This document shows positions 1-11,900 of a DNA stretch of 64,000 nucleotides, piece after piece. The position numbers were made by a program, and so were the translations under genes. The number at the start of each line of letters is the position of its first letter. Position 1 is the stretch's first letter. The notes under the pieces were generated by a model that was not told the DNA's origin, searched no databases, and worked only from the letters and a program-made list of their open reading frames with translations. This DNA comes from Branchiostoma floridae. Lineage: Eukaryota > Chordata > Leptocardii > Amphioxiformes > Branchiostomatidae. The stretch lies in the NCBI RefSeq assembly GCF_000003815.2, contig NC_049989.1:13481764-13545763 (forward strand), in the 5' to 3' direction.

Positions 1-1
1 T

Positions 2-132
2 ATCTCCAAGCAGATCCTACGAAAGCTACCAGAGGAGTGTTTGGCTACATGGCAAATGTACACCTCTTGCCTGACTACACTCATTGACCAGTTTAGTACA
101 ATATTACGCCATTGTAGGATCTGCTTGGAGAT
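2..132. mobile_element. MITE-like hairpin element (CTCCAAGCAG ends)
   Basis: Perfect 19-bp terminal inverted repeats at 2-20 and 114-132, beginning ATCTCCAAGCAGATCC, enclose about 93 bp without coding potential. Related ends occur at 47293-47397 and, as part of longer repeats, near 28607 and 37785. The left flank is cut by the window edge, so no target duplication can be judged. Confidence 0.7.
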
Positions 133-137
133 TATAG

Positions 138-262
138 TTCTGCCACCTCTGACCTCTAGATCTACTTCGTCACTCCCGAAAGTCTGACCTTTGCGGTGAC
201 ACCGTCTTCCCATCAACTTTCTACCACTCGTTCGAAAGTGTATTCGAACAACTGCGAACACA
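138..262. repeat. Dispersed repeat, copy 1 of 3
   Basis: This stretch shares an ordered series of short blocks (CCACCTCTGA, CTCTA, GTCACTC, AGTCTGAC, GAAAGTGTATTC, CACAAGAAC) with 12053-12194 and 63843-64000. It carries no ORF of note. The copies are diverged; the class is unknown. Confidence 0.55.
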
Positions 263-507
263 CAAGAACGCAAACACCCAGGCACATCGAAAACAGGACC
301 CCGGTTTTGCATGGAGACAACAATACATTGCCAGTCCAAAACCAGATAGGTCAGATTTTCTATATCCGGTGACCCGACCCGACTGGTCAGTCAAGATGTT
401 ACCAGGGACAAAAGACACTATAGCTAGCCACTGCCCGAGGGCCATAATCTACACAACAAGGCGTAACACAACACACCACACAAATAAGCCACCTGCTTAT
501 ATCCCCG

Positions 508-514
508 TATAAAA
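508..514 (+). promoter_or_regulatory. TATA box of the nucleoredoxin-like gene
   Basis: TATAAAA at 508-514 lies 64 bp upstream of the chosen ATG (578), which places an expected transcription start near 538-545 and a short 5' leader. No other TATA-like element stands closer to the ORF. The start site itself is inferred. Confidence 0.55.
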
Positions 515-577
515 GTGAAAGTGTAGATTCACTTGCAAACTGTCATAAGTAAACGTGATGTTCTGAGGAATCTTAAG

Positions 578-2030
578 ATGGCACTGGTGGAGCTTTTAGG
601 AGAGAAACTGCAGAAGAAAGCAGGAGAGGAGGAGACGGTGGACACGAGTACTCTGGCGGGAGAGGGGCGGTACGTGGGGCTGTACTTCTCCGCCTTGTGG
701 TGTCCGCCATGTCACGGCTTCACCCCGAATCTCGTCCGCTTCTACCAGAACTTCAAGCAGACGGCCGACAAGGCGAAGGCGTTTGAGGTGGTGCTGGTTT
801 CAGACGACACGGATGACGACGCGTTCGTGCAACACTTCGGCCGGATGCCGTGGCTGGCCCTGCCGTACTCAGAACGAGAAAAGAAGGTGAGATTTATAAC
901 CTCCTTTTGTAGCCAGCCTGAAATAATTTTCTGTCCCTTCGATTTTGATTCCTATCGAGCGCCCAAGGTGCGACGTTCCTAGAGAGGCCCGGGGGCATAC
1001 TCCACCTAAAATTGTGAATTCTAGACCCTCTGAAATGCTCTTTCCTGCATTTTGAGGTATAAATTTTGCTGGTAGACTAAGCTGTTCAACAGCATTTATT
1101 TTGGTGAAAAATTACACAAGGGAGACATTTTTTTTTAGTTTACCGTTTTCATAGGGGACGGAAAATCTTGTTTCTGTCCCCAGCTGCAAAATTCCGTCAA
1201 AGGACGGAATGACAGGTGCTGGCTACAAGCCTCCAAGCAGATGTAAGAATGTAGGGCACAGGTTTTGCGACGGTCACATTTGCGCCGATTCCCGTACGGG
1301 ATGTAGCTCAGGCCGGGATCTGATGTCACAAATTTGTCCCAGTAGATTGCCGGATACCGCTTGGGTACTTTTCGGTGTTTTCATGATTACGTCACGGTGT
1401 CTAGTTGTTCCCGGGCTGATTTTAACTCGGATTAAAAAAATCTCGGGGCCCGGCTAGCCTCAGTTGCAGTCTTCGAACGGGGTTGGTTTTTATTTTAGAA
1501 GGGGGGGGGGGGGCTGGTTCGCGATTTTCGACGTTGGCTAGGTTCTCGTATTCCAGGAAAGGGAGTTTGCCGAGGAAAGGAGCTACGTATAATAATAATA
1601 ATAATATCGGGTGTATTTTGCAGCCAGTAGGTACCCAAAGTGTGGGTAATGAGGCTGTATAACGTGGTCGAGGCACCTCCTCGAGCACGGGACCACCGTA
1701 CGTACGAGTCAAACCCGAAAGTGCAAACACAACGTAAATTACTTAGTGTGACACCTTTTCCGATGCATAAGTGACATTCCATGACAGATGCATAAGTGTT
1801 TTCATGCTATAAAATTTAGGTCACAATTTCAAACCGGAGGTGTGAGATCTTCTAACTCTTGTTGTTATCTTTTTTTTTACGTGTAGAAGGACCTGTGCAA
1901 GAAGTACGAGGTTTTCGGCTACCCGATGTTGGTTCTGCTGGACGCCTCGAACGGTGAGCTCATCACCTGGAAAGCCCGAGACCGTATCAGGGAGGATCCC
2001 GAGGGCAAGGACTTTCCATGGAAGAAATAG
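578..2030 (+). CDS. Nucleoredoxin-like thioredoxin-fold protein (2 exons)
   Basis: Exons 578-886 and 1887-2030 (phase 0; GTGAGA donor, TGTAG acceptor) give 150 aa. The opening LLGEKL and a GEEETVD segment resemble the first domain of vertebrate nucleoredoxin. YFSALWCPPC holds the WCPPC redox motif typical of nucleoredoxin and tryparedoxin. FGRMPWLALPYSE matches the family's MPWLALPY block. In exon 2, GYPMLVLLDASNG supplies the expected cis-proline and DPEGKDFPW closes the domain. A cytosolic thiol-disulfide oxidoreductase is the expected role; there is no signal peptide or membrane segment. Human NXN is about 435 aa with three thioredoxin-like regions, so this is a single-domain form. I start at ATG 578 because the frame upstream has only non-ATG codons after the TATA box. 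It converges on EIF4ENIF1. A tryparedoxin-like or NXNL-type name is also possible. Confidence 0.88.
1501..1513. repeat. Homopolymer G run in intron 1
   Basis: Thirteen consecutive G inside the intron of the nucleoredoxin-like gene, followed at 1588-1605 by a short AAT-type microsatellite. The rest of the intron (887-1886) shows nothing I recognise apart from a fragment around 1190-1230 resembling other repeats. Confidence 0.6.
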
Positions 2031-2157
2031 ACGACTGGAAGATTCGAAGCTCCTCGTTCTAACCATATCTTACGGAATCCGTGTACACATGCAAATCTAT
2101 ATGTCTGACTTTTAGGTTCAACCAAAGAAACCAGCTTTTGCATAACATGCAAATGTC

Positions 2158-2431
2158 CTGAATAAAGAGACTCTTTTTACACAACCACTGTTTTATTCAA
2201 ACCGACGTTTCGGTGACTGTCTGTCACCTTCTTCAGGGCAATTCTAACTGGTTCACATTGTACTGCAGGACAGGTGTCGCTGCTCACAGTTCAGATGCGG
2301 TCACAAGGCGTGAAGTAGTTACATATGTACAGACAGATGCGGCACATTTATGATTTTTAATTTATGCAAAATATTTACAATGCGGTCCCAAAACAAAAGA
2401 GTGGTTGTGTAAAAAGAGTCTCTTTATTCAG
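2158..2431. mobile_element. MITE with perfect 32-bp inverted termini and GACGTTTCG core
   Basis: The arms at 2158-2189 and 2400-2431 are perfect reverse complements over 32 bp. Inside, GACGTTTC is followed by the hairpin GGTGAC-TGTCT-GTCACC (2212-2228). A homologous element with a different stem lies at 62466-62585. In both, the sequence just downstream reads CCAACCTGATGAA then TATTCACGGA. It is non-coding and inserted at the 3' end of the nucleoredoxin-like gene. Confidence 0.8.
2161..2166 (+). terminator. Poly(A) signal AATAAA of the nucleoredoxin-like gene
   Basis: This is the first canonical AATAAA downstream of the stop at 2028-2030; I find no AATAAA or ATTAAA between them. It lies within the left arm of the MITE at 2158-2431, so the 3' end appears to be supplied by the element. 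Confidence 0.55.
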
Positions 2432-2870
2432 TGACGTACCAACCTGATGAAACTATTCACGGATGCAAATATCCTATAGAAGATGGCACCTTTGTGTAAG
2501 ATTAGCACGTATCATTCTCCTAAGTAAAGCCTCGCTCGCCGCATATACAAAAGCTTTGGGTAGGCTCTGCAGAACCGAGTAGAGGTTGCCACTTCTGTGA
2601 GTGTGACCTGTAACCAGCTGTCATCTTAACCTTAAGAAAACAAAAAGGCGACATTCTGATTGGCTGACAACTTGCCTGCAGAAGTAGAAACCTCAGGCTT
2701 GGTTTAGCAAAGCCTTTCCAAGTTCAATTGCATAAATGCAGGCTCTCCATAGCAGAATGGAGCATACATGTGTGTGTAGCTTTTGTACCACACCCTAACT
2801 CAAAGACAGCTATAAATAGCACAATGTAACTGATTGTAGCATGTTAGAGTCAGGAGTCAATACCACTAGT

Positions 2871-2965
2871 ACGCCAAAAATAGTTACTCAAGCAACTGGA
2901 TTCTTTCCGAAACGTCTGACCGTTTCAAAACCATATCCAGTTGCTTGAGTAACTATTTTTGGCGT
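2871..2965. mobile_element. 95-bp hairpin MITE (CAGTTGCTTGAGTAAC family)
   Basis: The 30-bp arms at 2871-2900 and 2936-2965 are perfect reverse complements. Arm end CAGTTGCTTGAGTAAC recurs at 4570-4691, 9478-9552 and 22128-22165, usually followed by TATCTTATT and CTGGATGTCTAACC. A block ATACCACTAGTAC occurs both just before the left arm (about 2859) and again at about 3003. Confidence 0.75.
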
Positions 2966-3055
2966 ATCTTATTTACCTGGATGTCTAACCTACATCGACG
3001 TAATACCACTAGTACATCAAAAACTATCGAAGAAAAAAGAAACACAGCACACAAA

Positions 3056-3081
3056 TTTATTACCAAATACTCGTGTTTATT
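3056..3081 (-). terminator. EIF4ENIF1: Tandem poly(A) signals, probable 3' end of EIF4ENIF1
   Basis: On the minus strand AATAAA occurs at 3081-3076 and again at 3061-3056, followed by a GT/T-rich stretch as expected downstream of a cleavage site. I see no earlier canonical signal between the stop (5958) and here, which implies a 3'UTR of about 2.9 kb. This is inferred, not shown by transcript data. Confidence 0.45.
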
Positions 3082-5957
3082 TAACATGAAAGTTGGGCAT
3101 ACAAGCCTTTCTTTGTCATTTTACATCGCTCAAAAGCTGACGAAAGCAAAACAGGAAAGGGCATCACAAAAAAGGAGCGACAGGAATATGGTTCTCTTGA
3201 AAATAATTTCTTCCACCGACTCATTCTTCTTAAGAACTCTTCTACAAAAGAACTTAAGACTTGCTATCAACCCTCTTTTTTACACCTCTCTGGAAAGGGA
3301 ATCTACTAAACAATACTGCAACATTTCATGGGAACTGTGTAGGGTTGGTTTCTCTCTAGTTGCACAGATACTTGTGATCTCGACATGTAAGCTTTCCTTT
3401 CTTTTACTCTTTAGAACACATAGTAGTACAAAATAGACATGACTTTTTTCCTTTTGATAACAAGAACATAATTTTTTTTCTTTCATAAATTCTTAAGTCT
3501 GGTGTACAAATCAGACTCTGACATGACTCTAAGACAGGGGCATACAGGTGGTAAAGATCCTAACTTTTCACATGACAAGTACATTGAGGAGTAGTGTAGA
3601 AGTAGTAGGAGTAGAAGACCTTACAATTAGAAGCCACAGCAATGTGGAAACTTTTCCCTACTAAGGACTGAACTGAACAAATGGACTGAACATGCATTGG
3701 CTACCTGAAAATCAGGGAAAGAGTTAACATTCCAGTTAACTCACAGGCAGTATACAGGAGCCGTTCTTTTGTATGGCTGGTACACACAATACTATTTTGG
3801 CCTGACTATTCTGAGAAGGGGGGGAGGGGGGGCAAAAATTAAAATTCCATGGCAGACCGGTCTTCCTTCTTCCAAACTTTCTTTACAGTGTACGAATGAA
3901 CATCAGAAATTTAGCTTCAACCCACCCACCTATACAAAATGAGAACCATCTTCTAATTAGCTGCATGAACAATCTAAACACCAACACATTGACACCAAGT
4001 CTGAAACAAGACACCTACACTAAAACATGTAATAGAGGGGCTCACATATATATATAGTAAATGTACTCACATCTGTAGGTTCACAATGTACAGAGAAAAC
4101 TTGAAACACCTTCAAACAGTACATGTACACAAAACTAAGCTTCCTTCAAGCTAACAAACGGCTCAGTATTGACCTATGCAAGAAAGATGAAATAAATAGA
4201 GGCAATTTCAACGACACCAACTTATTACACCACCGTATAACCCTTACTGTGATCATAGTGGCTTGGGAGTGGGGAGTTGGGTAGTAGCACTTCTTTATAC
4301 ATATTATATATACTGTTTTGTCGGTACTGTTGAAAGTTATCTTTACAATGCCCACATCACTGCTAAATGTACGAACATAGTAACGAAAATAGTTCTGCAG
4401 CTAAAAAAAATGGAAATGGCCACATTGCTTTATCTGTTTCACGGAAAGCTTGGCTGTGCTGGAAGGCACCAAACCGACAGCACAAGTTAGGAACCAGCCT
4501 TCCCTTACAAAGGAAAAAATAGCTTCAACCTGAAGAGTCACCAAAAAACAACACACACACCAAATAGCAGTAACTCAAGCAACTGGATAAGATTTTGGAA
4601 ACATTCAGACGTTTCAGTTAACACTATAGGTAGTGAATGCTATCTCAAATGTTTGACCGGTTCTAAAATCATATCCAGTTGCTTGAGTAACTATTTGGCA
4701 TATCTTATTACCAGGGCGTCTAACCTTCATCAACGTAACAACACAGTCGGACAGCATAGGCAGTTGGAACGTACATCTGTCACTCAACATTCAGAGGTTA
4801 CAGGACACAAACACTTTGGTACACTGCAGTATTTACATGCTTTTATATAACTGATGAGGAACACACATTTACATGATTCTGTAACGCCACAGAACTAGGC
4901 ACACTGATCTAAGGCTGTTGGAGAAACCCAAGTCTGAGGATGCCATTCCAACTGCAAATGCTGCCGGTATTGTAGAGAGGGCAGTTAACAGCAGGATATA
5001 CATGTACAGCTTTATACGCTTCAGACAGTGTACAGGCACTGATTTGTACAGTTTCTGGAATATCATAATAACAACAACAACAACAACAACAACAACAAAA
5101 GGTCTGTAGATACAATCATTCAAGACACTTTTATGCGTTTTGCTATGAAAGGAAATGTTCCACGATATACAGTTTTTCTTCACAACCAATACGACACAAA
5201 CCAGATAACTAGGTTTAAAGTGGAAATTAATAGCAATGTTAACAGTCAAGTACTATTGAGAAACTGCAAGTATGGATTGATGCTGTGTTCCTTATTTGGA
5301 CTTTGAGTTTTATCTTCCTGCAATGTCAAATTGACACCGTCTTTTCATACAACCCGCTTTGATAATTTTTCTCTTGATATCGATTGAATATGAAAACTGA
5401 AAAAAACATTACAGCTAAAGGGACACTCTTATGTAACACATGTTTTTCTATGGTTGCACTTGGACAGTACTGATTATTTTACCCCCCCCTTTTCTTTACA
5501 CAGACTGCCCCTGGTAGACCATGTCAGTGCCTGTCATTTTGTCAAAGATTGACTACTGCAGGCAACTTATGTTTTTACTTAGGTGCCTGTAATGCCGCGG
5601 CATCACTTTTGATAACTGCAGCTTTTACAACACAAGGCATTGCATCTTGATTTGTAAATAACCCTCAAACAGAATCGCTACAACGAACGTTGACTTCACC
5701 CGTGTACCACATAATTCTTTTGCTTTTCATTTCTCCTGAACAACAAAACCTGGAAACTTATACTCTCTTTGTCATCTTTTATCAAAACTTGTAATCCTAA
5801 CATATCAAAATGAAGTCCTGCCCATCTCCGCAACTTGAAAACTGAATCAACCTAACAAAACAAAAAGGATCAATCTTTAGTGTTCGCACATCTTCTTTGG
5901 GAAGATCTTTACTGTCAGGTAGCTTTTCCGTTGAAGATCTTTTTAGCAGCAGTTGGT
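3082..5957 (-). other. EIF4ENIF1: Probable long 3'UTR of EIF4ENIF1
   Basis: AT-rich sequence with no credible coding exon lies between the EIF4ENIF1 stop and the tandem poly(A) signals. It contains one MITE copy (4570-4691), an AAC microsatellite (about 5069-5098) and a short G-rich run near 3820. The poorly defined point is whether it is all one 3'UTR or includes intergenic DNA. Confidence 0.4.
4570..4691. mobile_element. MITE copy, CAGTTGCTTGAGTAAC family
   Basis: The 18-bp ends at 4570-4587 and 4674-4691 are reverse complements with one mismatch. The interior carries CAGACGTTTC and the same downstream tail (TATCTTATTACC, GTCTAACCTTCATC) as the copies at 2871 and 9478. Confidence 0.7.
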
Positions 5958-8900
5958 CTATTGTACCGCGGCTTGCTGGGGTCGTTCAAGGTCGTCTAGC
6001 GAGAGGACCTTCTGTCCGGAGGGGAGGGAGGGGGCAGGCATGGGCTGACGGAGCACGTCCTGTCCAAACCACTTGGCAAGGTTGTCGGCGGGGGTGGGCG
6101 ACTTGGCCAGGGGGCCGCCCGGTCCGTTCTGGGTGGTGTGGCTAGTGATGATATCTGGGGATGACATTAAAAAACAAAAGCTCTTGTTTTTAGGCTCGCA
6201 ATCACATGCTTCTGTATAGTAGTATACTAAAGAGTACATGAACAACAGACCAAGTTGTGTGTTTAATGACAATCTTTCTGTTAGAAGTAGGAAAAGAGAT
6301 AACCTATTCTGGGACCTTTGACCTAACTTCCAAGATATGCCTAGTATATGGAAACAAGCCACTCTATTACATTTAAATAACCACAAACTTACAAGCAAAG
6401 AAACAAAAAAACTGAAAGCAAAACTACTGTACAAAGAGGTACTGTAAATGCAGAAATGTTCGCGGTGGATTATTGTTCGTGGTTTTTGCGGCGGCCGCTT
6501 CACCGCAAATTTAAAACCACCGCGAACATTTTCCATAACAGTAAGAGACTACAGTGCATGGTGCTACCGCGGAATTAAAACCACCGTGAAAAGTCCATTT
6601 TCCCACTACCGCGAAATTAAATCCCCACGAACTGCATTTACAGTAATAAAGAGCATGTACCCACCAGGTCGTTGGTGCAGGTGTGCCTGAGGTGACACGG
6701 TTCTGTTAGGCTGGGGGGACATGGTACGCTGCATGAGCTGCTGCATGGCCACCTGCTGTCCCAGCCCATTCTGCATGGCCAGCTGCTGCTGCAGCATGGC
6801 GGGATGGGGGTGGGACCCCGGGGGGAGGGACAGGTGACGCATGTCCATCCCGGGGGGAGCCAGCCCCATGGCGACGGCGGGGTGGGGGGCGGGGACGCCC
6901 TGCGGCGGCACCATCCCCCTCATCATCGACATGTGGTTGGGCGGGAGCCCCACGCCGGGAGGTACCATTCCCATCCCGGGGTGGATGGGCACACGGGGGA
7001 CCATGCCCACGGGGACCTGTGGGACGGGGTGGCCGAACAGGGGGTGGGGGGCGTTGACGGGGGAGCGGTTGGAGGCCAGGCGCTTGTTGATGATGGCGGC
7101 AGCGATCTTGGCCATTTCTGTGGGGCTTCGAGCGCGCTGATCCTGATTGGAGTCGGCCTCCTGTCCACTTTTCTGTTCCTGGCCATCAGCATCTGTTACG
7201 GTAAATAAGAGATGGAACACTTAACAAGTAACACCAAGCGCTGTCGTAAGACAGTTAAAGACATAATGTCATCATGTATCAGCCCTTTAGAACACAAGCA
7301 GGAAAATGTTTCATAGAAAATTGAGAAATAAACACTAGCACAGCTAGAAATGAAATGATCCAAAAACATTGAAATCTAAATGAACAGGTTAATCTGTTAT
7401 AACAAAGAAATGACAGCAGTTTCTGAATATAGCATACACCATTGAACAATTGCTTAGGCACTTTTAGTTCATAGTGAAGGCACAATAACAGACAGCGAAT
7501 AAAAATGCCTTAAATCAAGTTAAAGAACAGTGCACATAATGGCAAACTTTCAGAGGCTTTAAGAGGCTACTACTAGTACTAGATACAGGAAGACAAAAAG
7601 CGTTAGTCTTAGGTTGGCCGCTCTACTTACCTTTACTAAACATACTTTCACAAGAACCATTTCTCTTCATCCTGTTCTGAAGTAACAAAGTTCTAATGCT
7701 GATATAAATGTCTAAAACCTTAAACCTCCAAACAAGACCTCCACCCACCTTCCTTGTTCTTGTCCTGTAGCTCTTTCATTAGGCTGGCTACGGGAGAGTC
7801 CCGGTTCCCATGATCCTTTGCTTCCTTCTCCTCCTTGTCCATGTCCTCTGCATGCTTGTTGTGCAGCTGGCGGATGACAGCTGTGGGGGTGAAGGCTGCC
7901 GGAACACGGGGCTAGAACACGGGTACAAAAGCCAGTCAACAAAAGTCAAACAGACCACAGTCAAACCTGTCTATAGCGGCCACTCAAGGGACTGGAGAAA
8001 TATGGCCACTATAGACAGGTGGCCACTATAGAGAAAATGTTGATCAATTGACCATGAGCATGCTACACATGATTTCAGTTCCCACTAATCTTTCTCACCA
8101 AGTAACATTGTCTCGATCGGTAAATTCACCGATAAAGACTTGCACTTTAATGCTCAATGCATGCATACCTTTTGCTACCGGCAAAATGACCCTGTCAGGA
8201 ACTTTAAATCCTCGCAAACTACAATTTCAAACTCGGTGCAGTATGGTTGCAATAGGCAGTGTTTCTGTATCAACGGGACCGGAAATGGTGTGGCCGTGGC
8301 CGCGTTGGACAGGTGGCTGCTAAGCCTATTTCTTAATCATTACGAATCCAAGGGACCAACAAAAAGTGGCCACAATGGCCATGTGGCTGCTATGCAAAGG
8401 TGGCCGCTAATACAGGTTTGACTGTACCTTTCTTGAAGCAATGTTGAAGTAAAATCACCAACACAACAATTGGTCTTATTTTCCAATTTTCGACTGTCTA
8501 AGATGTCACATTATGCAGATAGAACACATGACCCTAGCTGCATCACATGGGGACAGAAAAAATTGCCAAGGATTGAATTTGACTGATGAGTATTTGGGCA
8601 AGTCCAATATTTGTGTTGAAGATTAGAGTTCAACTTTACTTTATAATGATTTCTACCAGTACAAAAAGAACTGCCGCAATGCAGACCTCCTCAGAAATCA
8701 AAAAAAGTTAAAAACAAAACAAAACAGGACAAAAATACAGCTATTCATCAACATTCAATGCTATCTATGACAACAGACTAATCTAACTCTTTTCCAGGCT
8801 CAAAACAACTAAAGATCCTTTTTAGCTTTGAATTTCTGAGATGGCAGTGTGATTGCATTGGGTATAGGGTATGCTGTGATACAGCAGCATCTAAACCCAC

Positions 8901-11900
8901 CTTGTTAGCTGTGGATGTAGGCGTGTGCTGGCCTCCTTGAAGAGGCTCCCTATGTGGGGCTCCCATGTGTGGAGGGCCTGCATGGGGGTGTCCCATCTGC
9001 TGTGGGGGCCTGTGCTGGGGAGGGGGGTGTGGGTGGAAGCTGGGGGAGTGAGCGCGGCGCATGCTGTCACGCTGCTTCTCCAACTGTTTCTTGATGACGG
9101 CCTCCTGAAGGATGCGCTGCGTGTGAATGGCCAGTTCCTGTGGGGACGGTACGCGGGCGAACGGTGGCCGCACTCCGGGCGGGCTTCCTGACATTCCATA
9201 CTGTCCCTAAACAAGGAGAAAACATCATGTCACTTCATTAGTGCCTGAACATTTTGGCAAATAATACAACTGCGCCATACATCCTGCTTCATGATTATCT
9301 GTTTCTTAATTTTTTTTTTTCTTTAACCAGGCTGGCCCTTGTATTGCTTTTCAGTGAACACTGCTTTCCAGTGAATACAATACAGGAAAACATGTTTATA
9401 TAAAATCAATTCACACACACTTCACAAGTGTCATTGACGAAAGACGACGGACGTTGTCTGAAAAGTTGGACCGTCTCAAAAAAATCATATCCAGTGGCTT
9501 GAGTAACTGCTTTCTGGCATATCTTATTACCTGGATGTCTAACCTTCATCCAAACATACAGTATATTCACAAAAAAGAAAAAAAACAATCACATATCCAT
9601 CAATCTTTCACTTATATAATAAAATACAACAGCTCAGTAAATTCTGCATGAATAAACTGGTTATAAGGAAGAGAGAGGAAACCACTGTATGATTGACCTA
9701 AAACTGTCTTATACCCGTCACATTGCGCGAAAATCAATCGGACGAGAAGGCTGCGGCAATCGTCCGAGACTCGCTTATAATAATAACTTATTGCACAACA
9801 ATTGTACAAGGTACAAAGTATGGTTTACATGTGGCAGGGACGGTTTTCAGGTGAAACATACGCGCAACCCTCTGTCGATCTTAATATGGCCGACCTTCCA
9901 TCGATACGCCCGAAGATCGTGGATAATGTGGTATTAACTATTATGGTAAGTGAGTGTACGTACAGTCATGGGTGAGCCTGGTAGCTGGCCTGGCATGGAG
10001 GATGGCACCTGTAACCCTCCTATCATACCTGGGGTGGGGGAGGGCACTGGAGAGAAACCTGCAATGGGAATAAAATGGTTTACAAGTGTACCTAAATAAG
10101 ACATCACAGGGCTCGAAATACCACCTGCATATGCAGGTTAATGCAGGTCAAATTGGAGTTGTGCAGGTATTTCTGATGTTTACCTGCACCGAACCTGCAC
10201 TGGTCCATGTACTAGGTTTTATACATAAATCATTCTATGATGTTGATGTTTGTGAATTGTTATAGCTGCATTGGCTGTTACTATCGCCTATAAAGCATAA
10301 AAGAAAAATAGCAATGGTTCCTGAACAATTTTAGCATGATCCAGACTGAATTCTAAGTATTTCGAGCCCTGCCGTCAAGTACAGGCACAGAGATTTAGGT
10401 AGATAACTTGTTCACTTCAACTTCCTCATAGACTTCTTTGCCGCAAACTTCAATCCACCACTAAAAATGCTTGCTCTGTCTTCTGACTACCCACCATCTT
10501 GTTTCAACCACAAACTCTAAACCATCATGAACACTACTTTCTGCTTAATCTGAAATCGAATCCTTGCCAATGTAAAAGGCATTCACATCATTCGGAGAAT
10601 CTGACAACAATGAACGATGAACTTTATTGCGTGACAAGTGACCTACCTAGTGGAGACGGAACCCTGGGGGATCCCTGGGCCATGAGGAAGTCGTGTGGGG
10701 AGGGGGGTCGGTGCAGGAGGGGTGGGGAGGGTGCCCTGGGGGGTGCCGCGTGTCGCTGGGAGTGTGCCATGGACATGTGGGCCTGCTGTAGGCTGGCTGC
10801 ACCCGTCTGTTTCATCAGCTCCTAATACAGATGAGAGAAACATGTTAAAATATCATAAACAAAATAATTTAAACTATTCATAACTGCATTCAAAGGAGAA
10901 TCTGTACAATCACAGGCTATCATTTTCAAAGCTGACCCCCCACCCCCCTATCTCACACTTGAAATGCTGCCTCCCTGTCTCTTTCTATACTGTAATTCCT
11001 GATTGTTCAATCTTTTATGTTCACGGTTTTCACGGTGATGACTGCAACGTGAACTTATCATTAGCAAATGATGCATGAAACTGTTTTAATGCCCACCTGC
11101 CAACACAGTGAACATTCAGTTCCGAGAACAAGTTAAATTTTCTCAGACCGTGAAAGTTTGGTACTGAGAAGACAAAGTGAATTACAATACTGTAAATGCA
11201 GAAATGTTCGCGGTGGATTAATATTCACGGTTTTCGCGGTGACCACTTCACCGCGAACCTAAAACCACAGCGAACATTTTTTTTATTATGGTATTAGATT
11301 GCAGTCTATGGTGTTACCGCGAACTTTAATCCACCGCGAAAAGTCCTTTTCCCCGCTACCGCGAAATAAAATCCCCGCGATCTTAATGCTTTACAGTACT
11401 TTCTGTACTTTCAGCGCCATTGCTCCGATGACCCCATTACTGCCTATTGTTGCAACACTTTGTCTAGCATCTAGTGACTATTGTTAACTGAATCAAGTTA
11501 CACAAAGGTAAGGTCTGCCCACCTGAATGACATCCTTTGGAGGTTCAGGCCCTCTCTGGGCCTTCTGGTTATCCATCTGCAGTACCTGGAGAGGTGACAG
11601 GGGGCGTCCATCTGATCTAACCTGTAATTATACAAATTGTCAACATGAGCTAGCCCTGTCATTCACCAGTTGTTTTTTGAATGCTGACAGGTGGAAACAG
11701 TAGCAGGAAACTATGATGCTATACACACTTGCTACGTTGTAGATCTATTTCTTCTCATGTAAAATTCCTATTCACAAGGCATGTTGAGATGTCTTCATTT
11801 TCAAGGGCTAGGTTAAAAGTCTGTTAACAAGAAGAGTTAGAAGACTTCATGCCTATGTGAAATGCATCTTTTGTCTAGTTTAATTGTAGTTCATCAATTT

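Noticed and set aside
6804-7208. Long plus-strand open frames over 6804-7208 and 17410-17847
   Set aside because: They are antisense shadows of EIF4ENIF1 exons 7192-6665 and 17826-17456; the minus-strand frames match 4E-T and the plus-strand translations are low-complexity.
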